A model generated the notes under the pieces. It worked only from the letters and a program-made list of their open reading frames with translations, was not told the DNA's origin and ran no database searches. The position numbers and the translations under genes are program-made. This document shows, in pieces, positions 47,647 through 56,712 of a DNA stretch of 64,000 nt. Position 1 is the stretch's first letter; every line of letters starts with the position of its first letter. Source of the DNA: Blastococcus saxobsidens DD2 (lineage in GTDB: Bacteria > Actinomycetota > Actinomycetes > Mycobacteriales > Geodermatophilaceae); the NCBI RefSeq assembly GCF_000284015.1, contig NC_016943.1:2149541-2213540 (forward strand), written 5' to 3'.

Positions 47647-47678
47647 CCGTCCCGCGTCACCATGGTGACGCGGGACGG
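47647..47678. terminator. Terminator of the binding-protein gene
   Basis: A perfect 15-bp inverted repeat with a 2-nt loop, extendable by one or two pairs, starts 11 nt after the stop codon. Confidence 0.8.
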
Positions 47679-47690
47679 CTGACCGTCGGT

Positions 47691-47730
47691 CACAGTGGCC
47701 CGGCACCCCACGGGGTGCCGGGCCACTGTG
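47691..47730. terminator. Second strong palindrome between convergent transcripts
   Basis: A perfect 19-bp inverted repeat with a 2-nt AC loop lies 12 bp after the first terminator. It is symmetrical and could stop transcription from both sides. Confidence 0.75.
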
Positions 47731-47886
47731 CCGTCCGGGGCCGGGCGGCAGGACCCGGCGGGACCGCGGATCGGGCACGACCCAGCGCGGGCGGAGGTGC
47801 GAGCGCCCGCCAGGAACGTCTCAGCGGTGGACCACCGGGCGGAGAGCCCCAGGTGCCCTGTCCGGCCGTAGGGCCCGCAGAAGGCT

Positions 47887-47920
47887 CCGGCGCCGCCCCC
47901 GAGAGGGGACGACGCCGGAC
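47887..47920 (-). terminator. Hairpin downstream of livF
   Basis: TCCGGCG/CGCCGGA arms enclose an inner CCCC-GAGA-GGGG stem. The hairpin lies 20 nt past the livF stop on the minus strand. The rest of 47731-47940 shows no gene. Confidence 0.5.
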
Positions 47921-47940
47921 GCTGCGCGGAGTGGAACCGG

Positions 47941-48855
47941 TCAGTGGGCCTTGGCCAGCGTGCCGAGGTACAGCTCGATGACCTTGGGGTCGTGCATCAG
48001 GGATTCCCCGGTCGCCGTGTAGGCGTTGCGGCCCTGGTCGAGCACGTAACCCCGGTCGCAGATCTGCAGGCAACGGCGGGCGTTCTGCTCGACCATGATG
48101 ATCGAGACGCCCGTCGCGTTGATCCGCCGGCAGCGGATGAAGACCTCGTCCTGGTAGGCGGGGGAGAGGCCGGCGGAGGGCTCGTCGAGCAGCAGCACCG
48201 ACGGTTCCATCATCAGCGCGCGGCCCATGGCCACCATCTGCCGCTCGCCACCGGAGAGGGAGCCGGCCTTCGTCCGGCGCCGCTCACCGAGCATGGGGAA
48301 CAGGTCGGCGACGTAGTCGAAGCGCTCCTTGAAGCTCTTCGGTCGCAGGTACACGCCCATCTGCATGTTCTCCTCGATGGTCAGCGAGGGGAACACGTTG
48401 TTGTTCTGCGGGACGTACCCCACACCCAGCGACACGAGGCGGTGTGCGGGCGCCGAGGTGATGTTCTCCCCGCGCAGCATCACCGAGCCGGAGCGCACCG
48501 GGATGAGCCCGAACAGCGCCTTGAGCAACGTGGACTTGCCGGCACCGTTCGGCCCGATGATGCCGACCAGCTCGCCGTCGTTGAGGTAGAAGTCGCACTC
48601 GTTGAGGATGTTGACCCCGGGCAGGTAGCCGGCGACCAGCTCGTCGGCGCGGATCAACGCGTCGCCGGACAGCCGGACGTGCTCCCCGCGGGTCGCCGCC
48701 TTCTCGGCCGGAGACAGGTCACCGGCCGTCCCGGCAGGCGTCGGCCCGCGGTCCGCTGCCCCCGCGTTGTCGCCCTGGTCGACCGGTCGGTCGAACTCGT
48801 ACTCCGGATCCGTGCTCTCGCGCGGGTCCTTGCCCTGACCGGGATCGATGGTCAT
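47941..48855 (-). CDS. livF: Branched-chain amino-acid-type ABC transporter ATPase
   Basis: This is a 304-residue ATPase. Walker A is IIGPNGAGKSTLLKALFGL, the Q-loop is VGYVPQNNNVFPSLT, the signature is LSGGERQMVAMGRAL, Walker B is LLLDEPSAGLSP, and the H-loop is IIMVEQNARR (Gln in place of His, usual for LivF). An N-terminal extension of about 65 residues, acidic and disordered-looking (DPGQGKDPRESTDPEYEF), precedes the ATPase fold. ATG 48855 overlaps the livG stop by 4 bp. Confidence 0.93.
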   Translation of the reverse strand: MTIDPGQGKDPRESTDPEYEFDRPVDQGDNAGAADRGPTPAGTAGDLSPAEKAATRGEHVRLSGDALIRADELVAGYLPGVNILNECDFYLNDGELVGIIGPNGAGKSTLLKALFGLIPVRSGSVMLRGENITSAPAHRLVSLGVGYVPQNNNVFPSLTIEENMQMGVYLRPKSFKERFDYVADLFPMLGERRRTKAGSLSGGERQMVAMGRALMMEPSVLLLDEPSAGLSPAYQDEVFIRCRRINATGVSIIMVEQNARRCLQICDRGYVLDQGRNAYTATGESLMHDPKVIELYLGTLAKAH

Positions 48856-49868
48856 CGGTCCGTCCCCTTCTGGTTGGTCCGCTCGCGGCGCGGGGTGTCG
48901 CCGTCCGCGTTCTTCTCGCGGGAGATGGCCGCGTCGGCCTCGACGAGGGCCTGGTCCTCCTCCTCGACGGTCAACGGCGCGTCGTGGTGCGCGCCGAGGT
49001 AGGCGTCGACCACGGCCTGGTTCTGGCTGATCGACTCGGGGGGGCCCTCGGCGATGACCTGGCCGGCGGCCATGACGACCACCCAGTCGCTGATGTCCTG
49101 GACGACGTCCATGTCGTGCTCGACGAAGACCACCGTCATGCCCTGTTCGCGCAGATCCTTGACGTGCCCGAGCAGGCTCTGGGTCAGCGCCGGGTTCACC
49201 CCGGCCATCGGCTCGTCGAGCATGACGACCTTGGGATCGCTCATCAGCGCCCGGGCCATCTCCAGCAGCTTGCGCTGCCCGCCCGACAGGGTGCCGGCGA
49301 AGTCGTCCTTCTTCGTGTCCAGCTTGAACCGGTGCAGCAGCTCCATGGCCTTCTCGGTGTTGGCCTGCTCCTGCGCGCGCCAGATGCCGGGTACCAGGGC
49401 CCGGAAGAAGCCCTCGCCCTTCTGCCCCTGGGCGCCGAGCAGCATGTTCTGCAGCACGGTGAGCCGGGACAGCGCCTTGGTCAGCTGGAACGTGCGCACG
49501 ACCCCCAGCCGGGCCACCTGGTGCGACGCCAGCTTGCCGAGCGGGCGGCCGTCGAACGACCACGAGCCCCCATCGGGCTGGTCGAACCCGGTGAGCAGGT
49601 TGAACAGGGTCGTCTTGCCGGCCCCGTTCGGCCCGATCAGCCCGGTGATCCCGCCGCGCTGGATCTCCAGGTGGTCGACCGAGACGGCGGTGAGACCGCC
49701 GAATGTGCGGACGACGCCGTCCACCACGATGGCGGGGTCGGGCTTGGCGACGCCGACCTCCCAGGGCAGGTCGCGGAGGGCCGCCTGCGCCAGTCGCTGG
49801 GGAGCAGCGGGAGCGCCGGCCGCGGAGCTCGCGTGCGCGCCGCTGGTGGGAGTGGGATCAGCGGGCAT
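48852..49868 (-). CDS. livG: Branched-chain amino-acid-type ABC transporter ATPase
   Basis: This is a 338-residue ATPase with Walker A LIGPNGAGKTTLFNLLTGF, signature LSGGQRKLLEMARAL, Walker B VVMLDEPMAGVNP and H-loop VVFVEHDMDVV. Both ends are extended: about 45 Ala/Pro-rich residues at the N-terminus and about 40 charged residues at the C-terminus. It overlaps livM by 11 bp and livF by 4 bp. Confidence 0.93.
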   Translation of the reverse strand: MPADPTPTSGAHASSAAGAPAAPQRLAQAALRDLPWEVGVAKPDPAIVVDGVVRTFGGLTAVSVDHLEIQRGGITGLIGPNGAGKTTLFNLLTGFDQPDGGSWSFDGRPLGKLASHQVARLGVVRTFQLTKALSRLTVLQNMLLGAQGQKGEGFFRALVPGIWRAQEQANTEKAMELLHRFKLDTKKDDFAGTLSGGQRKLLEMARALMSDPKVVMLDEPMAGVNPALTQSLLGHVKDLREQGMTVVFVEHDMDVVQDISDWVVVMAAGQVIAEGPPESISQNQAVVDAYLGAHHDAPLTVEEEDQALVEADAAISREKNADGDTPRRERTNQKGTDR

Positions 49869-50856
49869 CGAGCATCACCTCTCGTCGGTCACCGAAGATG
49901 CCCTGCGGCCGGAAGATCAGCAGCAGGATCAACCCGAGACCGATCAGGACGAACCGGATCTGGGCCACGTCGGTGGCCGACAGCAGGTCCTCGGGGATGA
50001 CCCCGTTGCCGATCAGCGTACGCAGCCCGGTGTCGGCGAACTGGACGATGAAGTACAGGATGATCGCGCCGATGACGGGACCGAGCACCCGGGCCGCCCC
50101 ACCCAGGATGAGCGCGGCGTAGGCCAGGAACGTGTTCGCGTTCTGGTACTGGTCCGGGGTGGCCGATGCCGTTCCGACCGCGTACACCATCCCGCCGAGC
50201 GCACCGAGCACGCCGCCCAGCACGAGGGCCTGCATCTTGTAGACGTAGACGTTCTTGCCCAGGGCGCGGACGGCGTCCTCGTCCTCACGGATCGACTTGA
50301 CCACCCGGCCCCAGGGGCTGCGGACGAGCAACCACACCAGCAGGCAGGCCAGCGCCACCAGCAGCCAGCCGACGAACGTGACCCACAGGTCCGCTCCGCT
50401 CCAGCGGGTGCCCAGGATGCTGTAGCGCCGGCCGGTGTCCCAGGGGGCCAGCTCGACGAACGGGTCGCTGAACCCGGACAGCCCCCGGGTGCCGGCGGTG
50501 ATCGGCGTCGCCGAGACCGACCGGAAGGTCAGCCGGAGCCCTTCGGCCGCGGCGATGGTGGCGATCGCCAGGTAGTCGGCGCGCAGCCGCAGCGTCGGGA
50601 TGCCCAGCAGCAGGGCGAGCACCACGGCGGCCGCGATGCCGATGAGCACACCCACCCAGAAGGGGAGCCCCCACTGCGCCACGGAGATCGCGATCCCGTA
50701 GCCGCCGAGCATGGCGAAGGCGATCTGGCCGAAGTTCAGCAGCCCCGTGTAGGCGAACTGGATGTTGAGCCCGATGGCGAGCAGCGCGAAGAAGACGGCC
50801 TGGAAGCCGATCCCGGCCTTGAGTGCGACGGCGAGTGCGTCGAGGAGTTCAGCCAT
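49858..50856 (-). CDS. livM: Branched-chain amino-acid-type ABC transporter permease
   Basis: This is a 332-residue permease with eight to ten hydrophobic helices. Family features are LNIQFAYTGLLNFGQIAFAM near the N-terminus, LRADYLAIATIAAAEGLRL, and the EAA-like coupling loop WGRVVKSIREDEDAVRALG that contacts the ATPase. The C-terminus is IFRPQGIFGDRREV. It is separated from livH by 3 bp and overlaps livG. Confidence 0.92.
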   Translation of the reverse strand: MAELLDALAVALKAGIGFQAVFFALLAIGLNIQFAYTGLLNFGQIAFAMLGGYGIAISVAQWGLPFWVGVLIGIAAAVVLALLLGIPTLRLRADYLAIATIAAAEGLRLTFRSVSATPITAGTRGLSGFSDPFVELAPWDTGRRYSILGTRWSGADLWVTFVGWLLVALACLLVWLLVRSPWGRVVKSIREDEDAVRALGKNVYVYKMQALVLGGVLGALGGMVYAVGTASATPDQYQNANTFLAYAALILGGAARVLGPVIGAIILYFIVQFADTGLRTLIGNGVIPEDLLSATDVAQIRFVLIGLGLILLLIFRPQGIFGDRREVMLDAR

Positions 50857-50859
50857 GGC

Positions 50860-52224
50860 TCAACCAATCCGGGCCCGGCTGCCGAGGATGCCCTGCGGCC
50901 GCACGATGAGGATGACGATCAGGAGCAGCAGACCGCCCACGTACTTCATGTCGTTGGGGATGACCAGCGTCGACATCTGGACGAAGACGCCGACCACGAT
51001 GCTGCCGATGAGGGCGCCGTAGGCGGTCCCGAGGCCACCCAACGTCACGCCGGCGAACATGAGCAGCAGGAGCCGGAAGCCCATGTCCCACTGGACCTCG
51101 TCGGAGAGCCCCAGCAGGACGCCGCCCAGCGCGGCGAGCGCGCCACCGACCATCCAGACCACCAGGATCACCCGGTTGACGTCGATGCCGGAGGAGGCCG
51201 CGAGGTCGCGGTTGTCCGAGACGGCCCGCATGGCCTTGCCCATCTTGGTCCGCTGCAGCATCAGGGCCACGAGGACGAGGACCGCCAGCGCCACGATCAT
51301 CGACGTGAGGTCCTTGTTGGTCATCGAGAAGGCGCCGTAGTCGACGGTGCGCTGGCCGCGGTAGTCGGCGAAGGCGTTGGAGCGGCCGCCGTAGATGACC
51401 TGGTAGAGGTACCGCAGCAGCAGCGACAGAGCGATCGAGATCACGAGTGCGGCCACCAGGCCGGTGCCCCGGCGGCGCAGCGGTCGCCACAGGGCCAGTT
51501 CGTTGAGTGCGCCGATGCCGGCGCCCACCAACATGGCCAGGAGGGCCGCGGCGATCAGCGGTACGCCGCCCCCCACGTTGATGAACCAGGCGACGATCGC
51601 ACCGATGGTCACCAGCTCGCCGTGCGCGAAGTTGACCAGCCCGGTGGTGCCGAAGATCAGCGAGAGCCCGATGGCCGCCATGGCGATCAGCAAGCCGAAG
51701 CGGAGGCCGGAGACGAGCAGTTCGACCCAGCGGATGGAGCCACCGCCGGAGTTGCGGCTGCCGTCGTTGAGCCCGATGAGGACGCCCTGTTCCCGGCCCT
51801 CGTCGACGGTGACGGTGCGGGTGGTGGCGCTGTTCAGGGTGACCCCCTCGGGGAGGTCGCCTTCGTCGATGGTGACCGTGTAGTCGCCGGGACCGGGCAG
51901 GTCCACCGACCACCGGCCGCTCTCGTCGGTCTCCACGGTGTCGACCTCGGCCCCCGAGGCCTCGGCGACCTCGATGGAGACGCCCTCGATGGGACCGCTC
52001 ACGCTGGTCTGCAGGGTGCCGAAGAGGCGCTCGCCGGGGTCCTCGGCGGCGTGCGCGGCGCCCGGAACCAGGGCGGTGAGCCCGGCGACGAAGACGCCGA
52101 CCAGCAGCAGTCGGAGCGCGGTCAGACCGCTGTGCGGGGGGCCGCCGGGGCGTGGCCGAGCCCCCGCTCTCGCGGGCCTGCTTCGTCGACCGTGCCGGCG
52201 GACACGGTCCGTCGGGTGCGTCAC
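50860..52224 (-). CDS. livH: LivH-type permease with N-terminal secreted beta-sandwich domain
   Basis: This is a 454-residue protein, about 150 longer than usual LivH. A signal-like helix (residues 34-60, GLTALRLLLVGVFVAGLTAL, ending AAHA) is followed by a carboxypeptidase-regulatory/Cna-B-like domain (about 61-155: GPIEGVSIEVAEASG, VETDESGRWSVDLPGPGDYT, LPEGVTL). The permease comes next (GLRFGLLIAMAAIGLSLIFG, GLVNFAHGELVTIGAI, coupling loop TKMGKAMRAVSDNRDLAA). GTG 52224 follows GAGGAGG; a TAGGTT -10 box lies at 52256-52261. The extra domain would be outside the membrane, where the binding protein docks. Confidence 0.88.
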   Translation of the reverse strand: MTHPTDRVRRHGRRSRPARAGARPRPGGPPHSGLTALRLLLVGVFVAGLTALVPGAAHAAEDPGERLFGTLQTSVSGPIEGVSIEVAEASGAEVDTVETDESGRWSVDLPGPGDYTVTIDEGDLPEGVTLNSATTRTVTVDEGREQGVLIGLNDGSRNSGGGSIRWVELLVSGLRFGLLIAMAAIGLSLIFGTTGLVNFAHGELVTIGAIVAWFINVGGGVPLIAAALLAMLVGAGIGALNELALWRPLRRRGTGLVAALVISIALSLLLRYLYQVIYGGRSNAFADYRGQRTVDYGAFSMTNKDLTSMIVALAVLVLVALMLQRTKMGKAMRAVSDNRDLAASSGIDVNRVILVVWMVGGALAALGGVLLGLSDEVQWDMGFRLLLLMFAGVTLGGLGTAYGALIGSIVVGVFVQMSTLVIPNDMKYVGGLLLLIVILIVRPQGILGSRARIG

Positions 52225-52354
52225 TCGACCTCCTCGGCGGGTTCGTTGAGGAGGGAACCTAACGTAGTTGTGCAGGCCAGCCGCCCTCGAGCACCGAGCT
52301 GTGACCTTTCTGCGACACGCGGTCCACTCGTTCGTGGCCGCGACCGACGTCGGC

Positions 52355-52771
52355 TCAGCCCTTCTTCGACGCGTTCGGGGTCATGCAGGTCAGTCGCGCG
52401 GTGGCGGTCTGCCGGCCCTGCTCGTCGGTGACGTCGATCAGGAAGGTGGACAGGGTGCGACCACGGCGGACGGGGGTGCACACCGCCGTCACGACGCCGG
52501 ACGTCGCCGCGCGCAGGTAGCTCACGTTGAGCTCGATGCCGACCACCTGCCGGTCGGGACCGGCTCCCACGGCCGCAGCCGTCGACCCGATCGTCTCGGC
52601 CAGCGTGCAGGTCGCACCGCCGTGGAGCAGGCCGAAGGGCTGTTCGTTGCCGGCCACCGGCATCGTCGCGACCAGCCGGTCGGGGTTCCAGTCGGTGATC
52701 CGGACGCCGAGCTTGTCGTCGAGCGGGCTGCTGATGCCGTCCGGCAGCCAGGCCGGGGGAGGGGTGGTCAC
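52355..52771 (-). CDS. PaaI-family hotdog thioesterase
   Basis: This is a 138-residue single hotdog-fold protein. The core has ATMPVAGNEQPFGLLHGGAT (the HGG substrate loop), LAETIGSTAAAVGAG and VGIELNVSYLRAATSGVV. It likely hydrolyses acyl- or aryl-CoA thioesters. GTG 52771 is chosen because TACGGT lies 6 nt upstream; the frame is open to 52819, but those residues look unrelated. It is divergent from polA. Confidence 0.88.
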   Translation of the reverse strand: MTTPPPAWLPDGISSPLDDKLGVRITDWNPDRLVATMPVAGNEQPFGLLHGGATCTLAETIGSTAAAVGAGPDRQVVGIELNVSYLRAATSGVVTAVCTPVRRGRTLSTFLIDVTDEQGRQTATARLTCMTPNASKKG

Positions 52772-52777
52772 TCCGGC

Positions 52778-52783
52778 ACCGTA
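52778..52783 (-). promoter_or_regulatory. Putative -10 box of the PaaI thioesterase
   Basis: TACGGT on the minus strand lies 6 nt before the GTG at 52771; no Shine-Dalgarno sequence, probably leaderless. Confidence 0.42.
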
Positions 52784-52820
52784 GCCAGTCGCCGGGGCCC
52801 GTCCTGTCGGCGGGCGCACC

Positions 52821-52826
52821 TAGGAT
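52821..52826 (+). promoter_or_regulatory. Putative -10 box of polA
   Basis: TAGGAT lies 8 nt before the polA ATG at 52835, again without a Shine-Dalgarno sequence. Confidence 0.4.
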
Positions 52827-52834
52827 CGGCAGCG

Positions 52835-55582
52835 ATGTCCGCTCCGGTGAGTACCCCCAGCGCCCCGCCGTCCGCCGTCCCCACCAGCTCGGCGCCGCGC
52901 CCGCGGCTGCTGCTGCTCGACGGGCACTCCCTGGCCTACCGCGCGTTCTTCGCGCTGCCGGTGGAGAACTTCTCGACCACCACGGGGCAGCCGACGAACG
53001 CCGTCTACGGCTTTACCTCGATGCTGATCAACATCCTGCGTGATGAGCGGCCCAGCCACCTCGCCGTGGCCTTCGACGTCGGCCGGAAGACCTTCCGGAG
53101 CGAGATCTTCGCCGAGTACAAGGCCAACCGCGCCGAGAGCCCGACCGACTTCCGCGGGCAGGTCAGCCTCGTGCAGGAGGTGCTCGGCGCGCTGCGCGTC
53201 CCGGTCATCACCGCCGAGGGCTACGAGGCCGACGACGTCATCGCCACCCTCACCGTGCAGGCGGCGGAGCAGGGGATGGACGTGCTGATCGCGACCGGCG
53301 ACCGGGACGCGCTGCAGCTGGTCAACGAGCACGTCACCGTCCTCTATCCGCGCAAGGGCGTCTCGGACATGACCCGCTTCACGCCGCAGGAGGTCGAGAC
53401 CAAGTACGGCCTGTCTCCCGCGCAGTACCCCGACTTCGCGGCGCTCCGCGGCGACCCGAGCGACAACCTGCCCAGCATCCCGAGCGTGGGTGAGAAGACC
53501 GCGGCCAAGTGGGTGCGCGAGTACGGATCCCTCGACGCGCTGGTAGACCAGGTCGACACGGTCAAGGGCAAGGTGGGGGAGAAGCTGCGCGAGCACCTCT
53601 CCTCGGTGCTGCAGAACCGGCGGCTGACCGAGCTGGACCGTGCGGTGCCGCTCGAGCTCGGGCCGCAGGACCTCGCGGTGCAGTCGTGGGACCGCAACGA
53701 GGTGCACACCCTGTTCGACAACCTGCAGTTCCGGGTGCTGCGCGACCGGCTGTTCGCCACGCTCACCAGCGCGGAGCCGGAGGTCGAGGGCGGGTTCGAC
53801 GTCACGGTCGACGAGGTCGCCGCCGGCCACCTGGGTGCCTGGCTGGACGCGCACGCGCGCACCGGGCACACGGGTCTGATCTTCCGTGGCACGTGGGGCC
53901 GGGGCACCGGTGAGCTGACCGGCCTCGCGCTCGCGGCGGGCGACGGCGCCGCCACCTTCGTCGACGTCGGCCCCGACCTGGACGCCGGTGACGAGCAGGC
54001 GCTGGCCGCGTGGCTCGCCGACCCGACGGTGCACAAGGTCGTGCACGAGGTGAAGGGCCCGCTGCTGGCCATCTGGGCGCGGGGCTGGGAGCTCGACGGG
54101 GTCATCAGCGACACCGCGCTGGCCGCCTACCTGGCGCTGCCGGGTCAGCGGTCGTTCGACCTGGGCGATCTCGCCGTCCGGTACCTCCGGCGCGAGCTCA
54201 AGGACGCCGTCGAGCCCGAGGGGCAGCTCACCCTGGACGGCCTCGGCCCGAGCGAGGACGACGTCGCCCGGGAGGCCGCGCACGCCGACGTGCTCAAGGC
54301 GGTCGCCGTCAACGACCTGTCCGACGAGCTGGAGCAGGTGCTCGGCCAGCGGGGCGGAGGCCACCTGCTGGGCGAGATCGAACTGCCGCTGACCTTCGTG
54401 CTGGCCCGCATGGAGCAGCGCGGCATCGCCGCCGACCTCGACTTCCTGCACGAGCTGCAGAAGGAGTTCGCCGACGGCGTCGCCGCGGCGGCCGCCGAGT
54501 GCTACGCGGTGATCGGCCGGGAGGTGAACCTCGGCTCGCCGAAGCAGCTGCAGGCGGTGCTGTTCGACGAGCTGGGTCTGCCGAAGACGAAGAAGAACAA
54601 GACCGGCTACACCACCGACGCCGAGGCGCTCACCACGCTGCTGGCCTCGACCGGGCACCCCTTCCTCGAGCACCTCCTGCGGCACCGCGACGTCACCCGG
54701 CTGCGCACCGTCATCGACGGGCTCATCCCGATGGTCGACGACGTCGGTCGCATCCACACGACGTTCCAGCAGACGATCGCGGCGACCGGCCGGCTCTCCT
54801 CGACCGACCCGAACCTGCAGAACATCCCGATCCGCACGGCCGAGGGCCGCCGGATCCGGCAGGCGTTCGTCGTCGGCTCCGGCTACGAGTCGCTCATGAC
54901 GGCCGACTACAGCCAGATCGAGATGCGGATCATGGCGCACCTCTCCGGTGACGAGGGCCTGATCGAGGCGTTCACGTCGGGGGAGGATCTGCACTCCTTC
55001 GTCGCCTCGCGGGCGTTCGACATCCCGATCTCCGACGTCGACCCGGAGATGCGCCGCCGGATCAAGGCGATGAGCTACGGGCTCGCCTACGGGCTCTCGG
55101 CCTACGGCCTCGCGCAGCAGCTCCGGATCACCCCCGAGGAGGCCCGCGGCCAGATGCACGCCTACTTCGAGCGCTTCGGCGGGATCCGCGACTACCTCGA
55201 CGGCGTCGTCGACGAGGCCCGGATGACCGGCTACACCGAGACGACGCTGGGCCGTCGCCGCTACCTGCCCGACCTCACCAGCGACAACCGGCAGCGGCGC
55301 GAGATGGCCGAGCGGATGGCGCTCAACGCGCCGATCCAGGGCTCCGCGGCCGACGTCATCAAGGTCGCGATGCTCGGCGTCGAGAAGGCCATCGCCGCCG
55401 AGGGGCTGAACTCCCGGATGCTGCTCCAGGTGCACGACGAGCTGGTGCTCGAGGTGGCGCCAGGGGAGAGGGACGCGCTGGAGACGCTGGTGCGCCGCGA
55501 GATGGCCGGTGCGGCGGAGCTGTCGGTGCCGCTGGAGGTCTCGGTCGGCGTGGGTGCCAGCTGGGACGCCGCCGCGCACTGA
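52835..55582 (+). CDS. polA: DNA polymerase I
   Basis: This is a 915-residue repair and Okazaki-processing polymerase. The 5'-nuclease domain (to about residue 310) shows LLDGHSLAYRAFFALP, ATGDRDALQLV and GDPSDNLPSIPSVGEKTA. The middle 3'-exonuclease-like domain lacks the DxE metal motif (the strand reads HTGLIFRGTWGRG), so it is probably inactive, as in other actinobacteria. The polymerase domain has LSSTDPNLQNIPIR, TADYSQIEMRIMAHLSGD, KAMSYGLAYGLSAYGLA and LLQVHDELVLEV. The N-terminal 22 residues are Ser/Pro-rich. Confidence 0.97.
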   Translation: MSAPVSTPSAPPSAVPTSSAPRPRLLLLDGHSLAYRAFFALPVENFSTTTGQPTNAVYGFTSMLINILRDERPSHLAVAFDVGRKTFRSEIFAEYKANRAESPTDFRGQVSLVQEVLGALRVPVITAEGYEADDVIATLTVQAAEQGMDVLIATGDRDALQLVNEHVTVLYPRKGVSDMTRFTPQEVETKYGLSPAQYPDFAALRGDPSDNLPSIPSVGEKTAAKWVREYGSLDALVDQVDTVKGKVGEKLREHLSSVLQNRRLTELDRAVPLELGPQDLAVQSWDRNEVHTLFDNLQFRVLRDRLFATLTSAEPEVEGGFDVTVDEVAAGHLGAWLDAHARTGHTGLIFRGTWGRGTGELTGLALAAGDGAATFVDVGPDLDAGDEQALAAWLADPTVHKVVHEVKGPLLAIWARGWELDGVISDTALAAYLALPGQRSFDLGDLAVRYLRRELKDAVEPEGQLTLDGLGPSEDDVAREAAHADVLKAVAVNDLSDELEQVLGQRGGGHLLGEIELPLTFVLARMEQRGIAADLDFLHELQKEFADGVAAAAAECYAVIGREVNLGSPKQLQAVLFDELGLPKTKKNKTGYTTDAEALTTLLASTGHPFLEHLLRHRDVTRLRTVIDGLIPMVDDVGRIHTTFQQTIAATGRLSSTDPNLQNIPIRTAEGRRIRQAFVVGSGYESLMTADYSQIEMRIMAHLSGDEGLIEAFTSGEDLHSFVASRAFDIPISDVDPEMRRRIKAMSYGLAYGLSAYGLAQQLRITPEEARGQMHAYFERFGGIRDYLDGVVDEARMTGYTETTLGRRRYLPDLTSDNRQRREMAERMALNAPIQGSAADVIKVAMLGVEKAIAAEGLNSRMLLQVHDELVLEVAPGERDALETLVRREMAGAAELSVPLEVSVGVGASWDAAAH

Positions 55583-55643
55583 CCTGGGGCCACCACCGGT
55601 CCCAGATGTGTCGATCCGCCCCGCGGCGGACAAGACGGGACCC

Positions 55644-56708
55644 ATGGCCTCCTCTCGACTCCCGGCTCCCGGTGACCCCGCGGTTCCCGCCTGGCTGGCC
55701 AGGTCGGCCGCGGTGGGTGGCCGGCTCCTGGTCCTCGCGGTACTGCTCTGGCTGGTCGCGGGGTTCGCGGTCAAGGTCACCTTGCCCCTGGTGGCCGTGT
55801 TCGTCGCTCTCCTGCTGGCGGGCGTGCTCGCACCCGCCGTCGAGTGGGCGCAGCGTCGGGGTGTTCCGCGCGGGGCGTCCGCCGGCGTAGCCGTGCTCCT
55901 GCTGGTCGCCGTCCTGGTCGGTGCGGTGGCGGCGCTCGGCACGCGGATCGCCGGGCAGCTGCCCCGGCTGCGCGACCAGTTCCAGCAGGTTTCCTCCGAC
56001 CTGTCCCAGCGGTTCGGCATCGACCTGCCTAGCTTCGGCGCCGGTGGCGGCGGCGGGTCGTCCGGTGGCGGGACCAGCGCCGGTGACCTGCTGGGACCGG
56101 CGCGGACGGTGGCCGAGGTCCTCATCGCCGCGTTCCTCGTCGTGGCGCTGACCTACCTGTTCCTGCACGGCGGCCCGGGCATGTGGCGGTGGCTGCTGGG
56201 CAAGTTCGGGGGACGCCTGCGGGATGACGTCGACGCTGCTGGCAGGAGTGCCTGGACCACGGTGGGCGGCTACGTGCGGGGGCTGACGATCGTGGCGCTG
56301 TTCGACGCGGTCGGCATCGGCATCGGGTTGCTCCTGATCGGCGTCCCGCTGGCCCTGACCCTGGCGGCGTTGCAGTTCCTCGCCTCCTACATCCCGACGA
56401 TCGGGGCGTTCGTCGCCGGCCTGGTCGCGGTGGTCGTGGCGTATGCGTCGAGCGGACTGGGCACCGCAACCCTCGTCCTGGGGCTGATCGTGGTCGTGCA
56501 GCAGATCGGCAACTCCGTGATCGAGCCCTACGTCATGAAGAACCGGCTGCCGCTGAACGCCGCGATGGTTCTGATCGCCGTCACGGTCGGCGGGGTCCTG
56601 TGGGGCCTCGCCGGTGCACTGCTGTTCGTGCCTCTGGCCGCAGCGGTCGCGGCCGCCGGTCACGAACTGTGGGAGCGGCACGGGCGGCGGCCGATCGCCG
56701 GTGGCTGA
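55644..56708 (+). CDS. AI-2E family transporter
   Basis: This is a 354-residue multi-pass permease of the AI-2E/UPF0118 family. About eight helices are visible, with a soluble loop around residues 95-150 containing a Gly/Ser-rich stretch. The family core ALQFLASYIPTIGAFVAGLV and the closing NSVIEPYVMKNRLPLNAAMV are clear. Substrates of most members are unknown. The start is ATG 55644; GTG 55608 is possible. It lies 61 bp after polA. Confidence 0.88.
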   Translation: MASSRLPAPGDPAVPAWLARSAAVGGRLLVLAVLLWLVAGFAVKVTLPLVAVFVALLLAGVLAPAVEWAQRRGVPRGASAGVAVLLLVAVLVGAVAALGTRIAGQLPRLRDQFQQVSSDLSQRFGIDLPSFGAGGGGGSSGGGTSAGDLLGPARTVAEVLIAAFLVVALTYLFLHGGPGMWRWLLGKFGGRLRDDVDAAGRSAWTTVGGYVRGLTIVALFDAVGIGIGLLLIGVPLALTLAALQFLASYIPTIGAFVAGLVAVVVAYASSGLGTATLVLGLIVVVQQIGNSVIEPYVMKNRLPLNAAMVLIAVTVGGVLWGLAGALLFVPLAAAVAAAGHELWERHGRRPIAGG

Positions 56709-56712
56709 TCGG

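Noticed and set aside
52820..56125. 1101-residue antisense frame over polA and the AI-2E gene
   Set aside because: Antisense shadow of polA; no recognisable domain.
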